Positions 7,049 through 14,541 of a stretch of DNA of 22,511 nucleotides are shown piece by piece. Position numbers and translations under genes: made by a program. Each line of letters opens with the position of its first letter. The stretch's first letter is position 1. Source of the stretch: DATDOO01 sp035293245 (GTDB taxonomy: Bacteria > Pseudomonadota > Gammaproteobacteria > Methylococcales > Methylococcaceae); the NCBI GenBank assembly GCA_035293245.1, contig DATDOO010000337.1, positions 1 through 22,511 on the forward strand. The letters are read 5' to 3'. The notes below the pieces were generated by a model. That model worked only from the letters and a program-made list of their open reading frames with translations. It ran no database searches and was not told where the DNA came from.

Positions 7049-9613
7049 ATGAGTGAGGTCACAGTACGGCAGTTGGCGGAGGTCGTGGGAATTCCGCTGG
7101 ATCGCCTGATGGCGCAATTGGAAGGGGCGGGTCTGAGCGTGGACGGGCCGGATCGGGTGCTGAACGACGCCGAAAAGGTGAAGTTGCTTACCCATCTGCG
7201 CCAAAGCCACGGCAAGGAGCAGACCAGCGTCGCCGAGCCGCGCCGGGTCACGCTCAAGCGCCGTACGGTCAGCGAACTGAAGCAGGGTTCCGCGCCGGGC
7301 CAGGGTGCGAAAACCATCTCCGTCGAGGTGCGCAAGCGCCACACCTACGTCAAGCGCAGCGAACTGCCGGACCAGGACGAGCGCCGCGCCGAACTGGAAA
7401 GGGCCAAGCAGGCGCTGGAGGAACAGCAGCGGCTGATGCAGGACCGCGATGTGCAACTTCAGCGCGAGCGCGAGGAAACCGTGCGCCGCCAGGCGGAGGA
7501 AGCCGCGCGCCGCGCGGAGCAGGAGCGCCGCCAGCGCGAGGAGGCCGCACGCCACGCCGTCGAGACTGAAAAGAAGGTTCAGGAGCAACCGAAACAGCCT
7601 CCGGTCCAACCGCCGGTCGAAGCCAAACCGAAGCCCGCCGAGGCGGCACCGCCCAAACGTCCCGAAGTCGCCAAGCGGGAGATGGTCGGCTTGCGCGACA
7701 GCGAGCAGGCGAAGCGCAAAGCCGCGGGCGGCAAGCCCTCCCGCCCCGTGGTTCGGGGCGGTTTCGTCGGCGATGAAACCCGGGGCGGCAAAAGAAAGAA
7801 AAAGGGCGGCGAAGCGGAAAGCCGTCACGGCTTCGAAAAGCCCACGGCGCCCATGGTCCACGAGGTCAACATTCCGGAGGTCATCACCGTTTCCGAACTG
7901 GCGCAGCGCATGTCGGTCAAGGGCGCGGAAGTCGTCAAGGTGCTGTTCAAGATGGGCGTGATGGTCACCATCAACCAGACCGTCGACCAGGAAACCGCCG
8001 CCCTCGTCGTGGAAGAGATGGGGCATATCCCCAAGCTGCAGAGCGAACTGGACATCGAGGCGGAGATTTTTTCCGGCGCGGACGAGGCGGAGGCCGAGCA
8101 GCACCCGCGCGCGCCGGTGGTGACCATCATGGGGCACGTCGATCACGGCAAGACCTCGCTCCTCGATTACATCCGCAAAAGCCGCGTGGCGGCGGGCGAG
8201 GCCGGCGGTATCACCCAGCACATCGGCGCCTATCAGGTGAAAACCGACCATGGCAACGTCACGTTCCTCGATACGCCCGGACACGCGGCTTTTACCGCCA
8301 TGCGCGCCCGCGGCGCCCGGGTCACCGACATCGTGGTGCTGGTGGTGGCGGCGGACGACGGCGTGATGCCCCAGACCAAGGAAGCGGTCGATCACTCCCG
8401 CGCGGCGGGGGTGCCGCTGGTGGTGGCGGTCAACAAGGTCGACAAGCCGTCCGCCGATCCGGAGCGGGTCAAGCACGAGCTGGTGGCGATCGGCGTGGTT
8501 CCCGAGGAATGGGGTGGCGACACCCAGTTCACCAGCGTATCCGCCAAGACCGGCCAGGGCGTGGACAGTCTGATCGAGTCCATCCTGCTGCAGGCCGAGG
8601 TGCTGGAACTCAAGTCGCCCGTGGAAATTCCCGCAGCCGGCGTGGTGCTCGAGGCCAAGCTGGAAAAGGGCCGCGGCCCGGTGGCCGACATCCTGGTGCA
8701 GAAAGGTGTGCTGCGCAAGGGCGACTTCCTCCTCTGCGGCAAGGAATTCGGCCGTGTGCGCGCCATGTTCAACGAGAACGGCAAGTCCATCAAGGAAGCG
8801 GGCCCGTCCATGCCGGTGGAAGTGCTGGGCCTGTCCAGCGCGCCCAACGCGGGCGACGATTTCATTGTCGTCGCCGACGAGCGCAAGGCGCGCGAAATCG
8901 CCATGCACCGCGAGGAAAAGCAGCGCGCCACCACCCTGGCGGAAGCGCAGAAGCACTTCAAGCTGGACGACGTCTTCAAGCGCATGGAGGCCGGCGAGAG
9001 CATCGATCTCAACCTGATCGTCAAGGCCGACGTGCAGGGCAGCCTCGAAGCCTTGCGCGGCGCGCTCACGGATCTGTCCAGCGACAAGGTTCGCGTGCGG
9101 GTCATTTCCGGCGGCGTGGGCGGCATCAGCGAGACCGACGCCAACCTGGCGCTGGCTTCCAATGCCATCCTCATCGGTTTCAACGTGCGCGCCGACGCGA
9201 CCGCCCGCAAGCTGATCGAGGAGAAGGAAGTCGATCTGCACTATTACAGCGTCATCTACAACGCCATCGACGAGGTCAAGAAGGCCATCAACGGCATGCT
9301 GGCTCCGGAGATCCGCGAGCAGATCGTCGGCATTGCCGAGGTGCGCCAGGTGTTCCGCCATCCCAAGTTCGGCGCCATCGCCGGCTGCATGGTGACCGAG
9401 GGCTTTGTGAAGCGCAATCTGCCCATCCGCGTGCTGCGCGACAACGTGGTGATTTTCGAGGGCCAGCTCGAATCCTTGCGCCGCTTCAAGGACGACGTCG
9501 GCGAGGTCAAGGCCGGCATGGATTGCGGCATCGGCGTCAAGAGTTACAACGACGTACGCGAGAAGGACCAGATCGAAGTCTTCGAGCGCACCGAAGTGCG
9601 CCCGACCCTGTAG
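7049..9613 (+). CDS. infB: Translation initiation factor IF-2
   Basis: An 854-aa GTPase that brings initiator tRNA to the ribosome. Seen: N-terminal IF2_N domain (MSEVTVRQLAEVVGIP), a long Arg/Glu/Ala-rich low-complexity linker (about 110-260), a second IF2_N domain (ITVSELAQRMSVKGAEVVKVL), and the G domain with GHVDHGKT at 362-369, DTPGH at 408-412 and NKVD at 462-465, then domains II to IV ending in YNDVREKDQIEVFERTEV. The ATG at 7049 follows a strong GGGGGGAG ribosome site and begins the conserved N-terminus; the frame is open from 7013 but that stretch lies inside nusA. Shorter IF2 forms from internal starts are possible, as in E. coli, but were not identified. Confidence 0.98.
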   Translation: MSEVTVRQLAEVVGIPLDRLMAQLEGAGLSVDGPDRVLNDAEKVKLLTHLRQSHGKEQTSVAEPRRVTLKRRTVSELKQGSAPGQGAKTISVEVRKRHTYVKRSELPDQDERRAELERAKQALEEQQRLMQDRDVQLQREREETVRRQAEEAARRAEQERRQREEAARHAVETEKKVQEQPKQPPVQPPVEAKPKPAEAAPPKRPEVAKREMVGLRDSEQAKRKAAGGKPSRPVVRGGFVGDETRGGKRKKKGGEAESRHGFEKPTAPMVHEVNIPEVITVSELAQRMSVKGAEVVKVLFKMGVMVTINQTVDQETAALVVEEMGHIPKLQSELDIEAEIFSGADEAEAEQHPRAPVVTIMGHVDHGKTSLLDYIRKSRVAAGEAGGITQHIGAYQVKTDHGNVTFLDTPGHAAFTAMRARGARVTDIVVLVVAADDGVMPQTKEAVDHSRAAGVPLVVAVNKVDKPSADPERVKHELVAIGVVPEEWGGDTQFTSVSAKTGQGVDSLIESILLQAEVLELKSPVEIPAAGVVLEAKLEKGRGPVADILVQKGVLRKGDFLLCGKEFGRVRAMFNENGKSIKEAGPSMPVEVLGLSSAPNAGDDFIVVADERKAREIAMHREEKQRATTLAEAQKHFKLDDVFKRMEAGESIDLNLIVKADVQGSLEALRGALTDLSSDKVRVRVISGGVGGISETDANLALASNAILIGFNVRADATARKLIEEKEVDLHYYSVIYNAIDEVKKAINGMLAPEIREQIVGIAEVRQVFRHPKFGAIAGCMVTEGFVKRNLPIRVLRDNVVIFEGQLESLRRFKDDVGEVKAGMDCGIGVKSYNDVREKDQIEVFERTEVRPTL

Positions 9614-9617
9614 CGCG

Positions 9618-10013
9618 ATGCCCAGAGAGTTCAGCCGCGGCGACCGGGTGGCCGCGCAATTGCAGCGGGAGTTGGCCGATCTGCTCCGCAACGAGTTGAA
9701 GGATCCGCGTATCGGTTGGGTTACGGTGCACGCCGTCGAAGTCAGTCGCGATCTGGCGGTCGCCAAGGTTTTTCTCGGGTTTCTCGAGGAGGGCGACGCC
9801 ACGCGCGAAAGCCTGGCGGCGCTCAAGCACTCCGCGCCGTTTCTGCGCCGGGAGTTGGGACGGCGCATGAAGATGCGCGTCGTGCCGGAGTTGCGTTTCG
9901 TGCGCGACGAGTCGTTCGAGCGGGGCATGCGCATCAGCCAGTTGTTGCATGAAATTCAGCAGGCGGAAGAGCCGCCGGCCGCCGGCGACGACGAACCGGG
10001 AGTCCGGCCATGA
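9618..10013 (+). CDS. rbfA: Ribosome-binding factor A
   Basis: A 131-aa KH-fold protein that binds the 30S subunit and is needed for late 16S rRNA maturation. Seen: N-terminal SRGDRVAAQLQRELADLLRNELKDPRIGWVTVHAVEVSRDLAVAKVFLGFL, then the helix SLAALKHSAPFLRRELGRRMKMRVVPELRFVRDES that carries the family signature. The length is usual. It starts 4 bases after the infB stop and overlaps the truB start in an ATGA, so translation of the three genes is probably coupled. Confidence 0.97.
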   Translation: MPREFSRGDRVAAQLQRELADLLRNELKDPRIGWVTVHAVEVSRDLAVAKVFLGFLEEGDATRESLAALKHSAPFLRRELGRRMKMRVVPELRFVRDESFERGMRISQLLHEIQQAEEPPAAGDDEPGVRP

Positions 10014-10972
10014 GGGCGCGGCGCATGCGCGGCCGGGAACTGGACGGTGTCTTGCTGCTCGACAAGCGGCCCGGATTGACTTCCAACGCCGCCTTGCAGG
10101 AAGTGAAGCGCTTGTTCAATGCGCGCAAGGCCGGCCACACCGGCAGCCTCGATCCCCTGGCGTCGGGCCTGCTGCCGATCTGTCTCGGCGAGGCGACCAA
10201 GTTGTCCGGCTTTCTGCTTAATACCGACAAGCGTTACCGCGTCGTGATGCAATTGGGCGTGCGTACCGCCACGGGCGATGCCGAGGGCGAGATCCTCGAG
10301 CGCCTGGCCGTCCCGTCCCTGGACGAAAACATGCTGGAAACCGTTCTGGCGCGTTTCCGGGGCGAGATTTCCCAGATTCCGCCCATGTATTCCGCGCTCA
10401 AGCACCAGGGCCAGCGCCTGTACGATCTGGCCCGGCAAGGCGTGGAAGTACCGCGCGAGCCGCGGCAAATCACCATCCACGAACTGCGGCTCCTCAGCCG
10501 CGAAGCGGAGCGCCTGTCCGTCGACGTGCATTGTTCCAAAGGAACGTATATCCGCACGCTGGCCGAGGATATCGGCGCGGCGCTGGGTTGCGGCGCACAC
10601 GTCGTCGAGTTGCGGCGCACCGGGGTCGGCGCGTTCGATCTGGCCGGGGCGCACACCATCGAACGTTTGAGCGAACTGGACGAAACGGCGCGCGACGCCT
10701 GCCTGCTGCCGCCGGAGGCCATCCTCGACGCCCTGCCCGCGCTGACCCTGGGCGATAGCCTGTGTTTCTACCTGCGCCAGGGGCAGGCGGTGTTCGTGCC
10801 GCATGCCCCCACATCCGGTTGGGTGCGCGTGCACGACAAGGGTGGAATGCTGATCGGCGTCGGCGAAATCCAGGACGACGGCAAGGTTGCTCCGCGCCGT
10901 ATGTTCAAGCCGCATTCAGGAAAGGGAGGGGCGGATACGGTTTTCCTTGTTCCGTCCGCCGCTGAAAGTTAA
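10010..10972 (+). CDS. truB: tRNA pseudouridine(55) synthase TruB
   Basis: A 320-aa enzyme that converts U55 in the tRNA T-loop to pseudouridine. Seen: GVLLLDKRPGLTSNAAL, the catalytic motif GHTGSLDPLASGLLP with the nucleophile at D48, KRYRVVMQLGVRTATGDAEGE, IPPMYSALKHQGQRLYDLARQG and CSKGTYIRTLAEDIG, followed by a C-terminal PUA-like part. The ATG at 10010 overlaps the rbfA stop; an in-frame ATG five codons later (10025) is also possible and would not alter the enzyme core. The stop codon lies inside the predicted -10 box of the rpsO promoter. Confidence 0.97.
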   Translation: MRARRMRGRELDGVLLLDKRPGLTSNAALQEVKRLFNARKAGHTGSLDPLASGLLPICLGEATKLSGFLLNTDKRYRVVMQLGVRTATGDAEGEILERLAVPSLDENMLETVLARFRGEISQIPPMYSALKHQGQRLYDLARQGVEVPREPRQITIHELRLLSREAERLSVDVHCSKGTYIRTLAEDIGAALGCGAHVVELRRTGVGAFDLAGAHTIERLSELDETARDACLLPPEAILDALPALTLGDSLCFYLRQGQAVFVPHAPTSGWVRVHDKGGMLIGVGEIQDDGKVAPRRMFKPHSGKGGADTVFLVPSAAES

Positions 10973-10975
10973 AAT
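10947..10975 (+). promoter_or_regulatory. Predicted promoter for rpsO-pnp at the end of truB
   Basis: TTGTTC at 10947-10952 and TAAAAT at 10970-10975 are separated by 17 bases. The -10 box contains the truB stop codon. The predicted start of transcription is near 10982, about 50 bases before rpsO. A separate rpsO promoter in this place is known in E. coli, which supports the reading. Confidence 0.55.
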
Positions 10976-11030
10976 GCAACGTTAATTTATCAATTCCCGG
11001 ATTTAATCTAGTTAACTGGAGAGTTCACCG

Positions 11031-11300
11031 ATGGCCTATACCGCCGAAGACAAAAGCGCAGTGATGAAGCAGTATCAACTCGCCGCCAACGATACCGGTT
11101 CCCCGGAAGTGCAGGTCGCTCTGCTCACCGCGCGCATCGTGCACCTCACGCCGCATTTTGCCGCCAACAAGAAGGACCACCACTCCCGTCAGGGCTTGCT
11201 GCGCATGGTCAACAAACGGCGCAAGCTGCTGGACTACCTCAAGGGCAAGGATCTGGGCCGCTACCGCGCGCTCATCGAAAGCCTCGGCCTGAAAAGATAA
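11031..11300 (+). CDS. rpsO: 30S ribosomal protein S15
   Basis: An 89-aa protein, exactly the E. coli length. It binds the central domain of 16S rRNA early in assembly. Seen: NDTGSPEVQVALLTARIVHLTPHF, NKKDHHSRQGLLRMVNKRRKLLDYLK and the ending RYRALIESLGLKR, all typical of the family. The ATG at 11031 follows CTGGAGAG. In E. coli S15 represses its own translation through a pseudoknot over the start; whether this leader folds likewise was not established. It is followed by pnp after 46 bases, with no terminator between. Confidence 0.98.
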   Translation: MAYTAEDKSAVMKQYQLAANDTGSPEVQVALLTARIVHLTPHFAANKKDHHSRQGLLRMVNKRRKLLDYLKGKDLGRYRALIESLGLKR

Positions 11301-11346
11301 TTCCAACGTAGCCAGTCCCGCTTGACCCTTATTTAAGGAACCCCTT

Positions 11347-13422
11347 GTGAATCCGATACGGAAAAGCTTTCAGTACGGCGAGCATCTCGTCACCATGGAA
11401 ACCGGCGAGATCGCGCGGCAGGCCAGCGGCGCCATCATGATCGACATGGCCGGCACGGTGGTGCTGGTCACGGTGGTCGGACGCAAGGAAGTGGCTCCCG
11501 GCACCGATTTTTTCCCGCTGACCGTCGATTACCAGGAAAAATTCTATGCCGCGGGACGTATTCCCGGCGGCTTCTTCAAGCGCGAGGGACGGCCTTCCGA
11601 AAAGGAAACCCTCACCTGCCGCCTGATCGACCGGCCGATCCGCCCGTTGTTTCCGGAGGGTTTTCGCCACGAAGTGCAGATCGTCGCCACGGTGCTGTCG
11701 CTCAATCCGGAAGTGGACGCCGACATTCCCGCGCTGATCGGCGCCTCGGCGGCTCTGTCCATCTCCGGCCTGCCGTTCAAGGGACCGGTCGGTGCGGCCA
11801 AGGTGGGCTACAAGGACGGCAAGTATCTGCTGAATCCCACCGCTACACAGTTGGAAACCTCGCAACTGGAACTGGTGGTCGCCGGCACCGAAAAGGCCGT
11901 GCTGATGGTGGAGTCGGAAGCCCACGAATTGCCGGAAGACGTGATGCTCGGCGCCGTCCTGTTCGGCCACGAACAGTTGCAGGCCGCCATCCGCGCCATC
12001 CATGAGCTGACGCAGTTGGTCAACCCCGAACCCTGGAAACTGACGCTGCCCAGCGAGTTGCCGGAATTGGCCCAGGCGGTGAAGGACCAGGCGGGCGCAG
12101 CCATCGCCGCCGCCTACCAGGAGCCGCAGAAGCAACTCCGCCAGCAGAAGCTCAAGGACGCCCGTGCCGCCGCCGTCGAAGCCCTCACACGGGACGGCGC
12201 CTTCGAAGAGAAGGCGGTGGGCGCTGCGCTGGATGTTCTGGAGGAAAGGACCGTCCGCGACAACATCCTGCACCATCGCCGCCGCATCGACGGCCGCGAC
12301 CTGGCCACCGTCCGCCCCATCACCGTCCGCGTCGGCGTGCTGCCGCGCACCCACGGCTCCGCCCTGTTCACCCGCGGCGAAACCCAGGCCCTGGTGGTTG
12401 CCACCCTCGGCTCGGGCCGGGACGCGCAGATCATCGACGCCATCGAGGGCGAATACCGCGAAGGCTTCATGTTCCAGTACAATTTCCCGCCTTACTGCGT
12501 GGGGGAAACCGGCCGCATCGGCTCGCCCAAGCGCCGGGAAATCGGCCACGGCCGTCTTGCCAAGCGCGGCATCCAGGCGGTCGTTCCCAAGGACGACACA
12601 TTCCCGTACGTCCTGCGCGTGGTGTCGGAAATCACCGAGTCCAACGGCTCCAGTTCCATGGCTTCCGTGTGCGGCTCCAGCCTGGCGCTGATGGACGCCG
12701 GCGTGCCGACCAAGGGCGCGGTGGCGGGCATCGCCATGGGCCTGATCAAGGAAGGCGACGAATACGCCATCCTTTCCGACATCATGGGCGACGAGGACCA
12801 CCTCGGCGACATGGATTTCAAGGTGGCCGGCACGGCCAAGGGCCTTACCGCCCTGCAGATGGACATCAAGATCGACGGCATCACGCCGGAAATCATGCGC
12901 GTCGCCCTGGCCCAGGCCAAGGACGGGCGCCTGCACATCCTCGGCAAGATGAACGAAGTGCTGGCCGCGCCGCGCTCGGAAATGTCCGAATACGCGCCGC
13001 GCATCATCACCTTCAGCATCGATCCGGCCAAGATCCGCGACGTGATCGGCAAGGGCGGGGCGACGATTCGCAGCCTCACCGAGGAAACCGGCACGACCAT
13101 CGACATCACCGACGACGGCGTGATCAAGATCGCCTCCGTGGACAAGGCGGCCGGCGAAGAAGCGCGCCGCCGCGTCGAACTCATCACCGCCGACGTGGAA
13201 GTCGGCAGGACCTACGAAGGCCGGGTGGCCCGGTTGATGGATTTCGGCGCCTTCGTCACCATCCTGCCCGGCAAGGACGGTCTGGTGCACATCTCGCAGA
13301 TTTCCGACGAGCATGTGGAGAGAGTCAGCGACAAGCTGGCGGAAGGCGATGTGGTCAAGGTCAAGGTGCTGGAAATCGACCGTCAGGGCCGCGTCCGTCT
13401 GAGCATGAAGGCCGTGGACTAG
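11347..13422 (+). CDS. pnp: Polyribonucleotide nucleotidyltransferase (PNPase)
   Basis: A 691-aa 3'-5' phosphorolytic exoribonuclease and degradosome partner. Domains: first RNase PH domain (from NPIRKSFQYGEH), a helical linker, second RNase PH domain with the active-site run GDEDHLGDMDFK (D482 and D488 match the E. coli catalytic pair D486/D492), a KH domain with GKGG at 568-571, and an S1 domain (GRVARLMDFGAFVTILPGKDGLVHISQ). It ends just after the S1 domain and so lacks the extra C-terminal tail of E. coli PNPase (711 aa). The start is GTG at 11347, six bases after AAGGAA; it matches the conserved N-terminus. No RNase III-type hairpin was recognised in the 46-base rpsO-pnp gap. Confidence 0.98.
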   Translation: MNPIRKSFQYGEHLVTMETGEIARQASGAIMIDMAGTVVLVTVVGRKEVAPGTDFFPLTVDYQEKFYAAGRIPGGFFKREGRPSEKETLTCRLIDRPIRPLFPEGFRHEVQIVATVLSLNPEVDADIPALIGASAALSISGLPFKGPVGAAKVGYKDGKYLLNPTATQLETSQLELVVAGTEKAVLMVESEAHELPEDVMLGAVLFGHEQLQAAIRAIHELTQLVNPEPWKLTLPSELPELAQAVKDQAGAAIAAAYQEPQKQLRQQKLKDARAAAVEALTRDGAFEEKAVGAALDVLEERTVRDNILHHRRRIDGRDLATVRPITVRVGVLPRTHGSALFTRGETQALVVATLGSGRDAQIIDAIEGEYREGFMFQYNFPPYCVGETGRIGSPKRREIGHGRLAKRGIQAVVPKDDTFPYVLRVVSEITESNGSSSMASVCGSSLALMDAGVPTKGAVAGIAMGLIKEGDEYAILSDIMGDEDHLGDMDFKVAGTAKGLTALQMDIKIDGITPEIMRVALAQAKDGRLHILGKMNEVLAAPRSEMSEYAPRIITFSIDPAKIRDVIGKGGATIRSLTEETGTTIDITDDGVIKIASVDKAAGEEARRRVELITADVEVGRTYEGRVARLMDFGAFVTILPGKDGLVHISQISDEHVERVSDKLAEGDVVKVKVLEIDRQGRVRLSMKAVD

Positions 13423-13446
13423 CCGCCGCCCGAGAGAGAGCCGCTT

Positions 13447-13485
13447 AAAAAAGGGCGATGGGGAATTCCCCATCGCCCTTTTTTT
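13447..13485. terminator. Strong bidirectional terminator between pnp and ppnP
   Basis: GGGCGATGGGG (13453-13463), the loop AATT, and CCCCATCGCCC (13468-13478) form a perfect 11-bp stem. It is preceded by six A (13447-13452) and followed by seven T (13479-13485), so it works on both strands: it ends the pnp transcript on the plus strand and the ppnP transcript on the minus strand. Confidence 0.93.
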
Positions 13486-13504
13486 CGTCCGGGAGAAAAG
13501 GCGT

Positions 13505-13816
13505 TTAGCCGAAGTGGCAAACGTAATCCAGCAACTCCAGGATCTCGATGTCAAAGCGCGTGTCACCCGGCACGTTGAAGGAATCGCCGGCCCCGCAGGT
13601 TGTCCATTCGCTTGCATCGCCCACCTTCACCCGGCATTTGCCGGCGGTGATCTCCATGATTTCCGGCGCGCCGACGTTGAACGTCAGGGTCGAGGGAAAC
13701 ATGACGCCCAGCGTCTTGCGCGTCCCGTCCGGAAAAAGCACGGAGTGGCTGACGCACTTGCCGTCATGAAATACATTGGCTTTTTTGACCACGCTGACTT
13801 GATCGAACTGACTCAT
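13505..13816 (-). CDS. ppnP: Pyrimidine/purine nucleoside phosphorylase PpnP
   Basis: A 103-aa single-domain cupin of the former DUF1255 family (E. coli PpnP, 94 aa), which splits nucleosides with phosphate to free base and ribose-1-phosphate. Seen: KKANVFHDGKCVSHSVLFPDG, KTLGVMFPSTLTFNVGAPEIMEITAG, WTTCGAGDSFNVPGDTRFDIE and the ending DYVCHFG, which matches the family plan. The frame is open to 13873, but the ATG at 13816 gives the conserved start (MSQFDQVSVVKKANV) and has TTAAGG eight bases upstream. It is divergent from fchA with 92 bases between. Its 3' end faces the shared terminator. Confidence 0.93.
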   Translation of the reverse strand: MSQFDQVSVVKKANVFHDGKCVSHSVLFPDGTRKTLGVMFPSTLTFNVGAPEIMEITAGKCRVKVGDASEWTTCGAGDSFNVPGDTRFDIEILELLDYVCHFG

Positions 13817-13868
13817 GCGATAAACCTTAACAATAGGTGAAAGGGGGGCGGTAAAACCCGAGCGGCGA

Positions 13869-13874
13869 TACAAT
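13869..13874 (+). promoter_or_regulatory. Possible -10 box for fchA
   Basis: TACAAT at 13869-13874 lies 34 bases upstream of the fchA ATG and matches a sigma-70 -10 box at five of six bases. No good -35 box lies 16-18 bases upstream (the sequence there is G-rich), so the promoter may need an activator or the match may be chance. Confidence 0.3.
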
Positions 13875-13908
13875 TTGAAATTTTCCGATTCGAGAGGGTG
13901 AGGCGATC

Positions 13909-14541
13909 ATGGCGCAAGAGCAGTCCCTGCAAACTTTCCTTGACGATCTGGCCAGCAAATCGCCCACACCGGGCGGCGGCGGCGCGGCGGCCCTGATGGG
14001 CGCGACCGGCGCAGCGTTGATAAGTATGGTCTGCAATCTTACCATCGGCAAGAAGAACTACGAGGCGGTGGACGCAGACCTGCGCGTCGTGCTGGCACAG
14101 GCCGAGCGCCTGCGCGGCGAGCTGACCGCCATGATCCAGGCCGACATCGACGTGTTCAACCAGGTCATGGGCGCCTACGGTCTGCCGAAGGAAACGGAGG
14201 CGGAAAAGTCCGCGCGCAGCACGCGCATCCAGGAAGTCATGAAGCGGGCCACCGACGTGCCCCTGGCCTGCGCCCGCCTGTGCCTGGAGGTGATCACCTT
14301 AAGCCGCGAAGCCGCCGAAAAAGGCAACCGCAACGTGGTCAGCGATGGGGGCGTGGCGGTAATGGCCGCTTACGCCGGATTCAAATCCGCCGCGCTGAAC
14401 GTGTACGTCAACGCCGGGAGCATCAAGGACCGGGAATTCGCCCGCACGCGCCTCGCCGAGATGGAAAAGTTGGCAGTGGATGCCGAGCGGCAGTCGCGGG
14501 AAATTTACCAGTGCGTGGTTGGGGCGCTCATCCGGGAGTGA
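13909..14541 (+). CDS. fchA: Cyclodeaminase/cyclohydrolase family protein, probable methenyl-tetrahydrofolate cyclohydrolase
   Basis: A 210-aa all-helical protein of the formiminotransferase-cyclodeaminase C-terminal family. Seen: SLQTFLDDLASKSPTPGGGGAAAL with the Gly-rich folate-binding turn, AALISMVCNLTIGKKNY, and NVVSDGGVAVMAAYAGFKSAALNVYVN. Stand-alone members include FchA, which interconverts methenyl- and formyl-tetrahydrofolate in methylotrophs; others act in histidine or formiminoglycine breakdown. No methylotrophy or histidine gene neighbours it here, so the exact reaction is inferred. The ATG at 13909 follows GAGGGTGAGG. Its last 14 bases overlap the 3' end of the convergent diguanylate cyclase gene. 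Confidence 0.85.
   Translation: MAQEQSLQTFLDDLASKSPTPGGGGAAALMGATGAALISMVCNLTIGKKNYEAVDADLRVVLAQAERLRGELTAMIQADIDVFNQVMGAYGLPKETEAEKSARSTRIQEVMKRATDVPLACARLCLEVITLSREAAEKGNRNVVSDGGVAVMAAYAGFKSAALNVYVNAGSIKDREFARTRLAEMEKLAVDAERQSREIYQCVVGALIRE

Noticed and set aside
5485..7344. A 619-codon minus-strand open frame across nusA
   Set aside because: It is the antisense shadow of nusA with biased composition and no ribosome site or motif.
6989..9934. A 981-codon open frame on the minus strand across infB and rbfA
   Set aside because: It is antisense to a fully conserved IF-2, has low-complexity His/Asp/Leu-rich composition with no recognisable domain, and arises from GC-rich codon bias.
11322..11346. 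TTGACC as a -35 box for a pnp promoter
   Set aside because: No -10 box fits before the GTG start at the proper spacing, and the ribosome site occupies the space; pnp is better explained by the rpsO transcript.
11329..13617. A 762-codon minus-strand open frame across pnp
   Set aside because: It is the antisense shadow of a highly conserved PNPase and crosses the bidirectional terminator; no domain was recognised.
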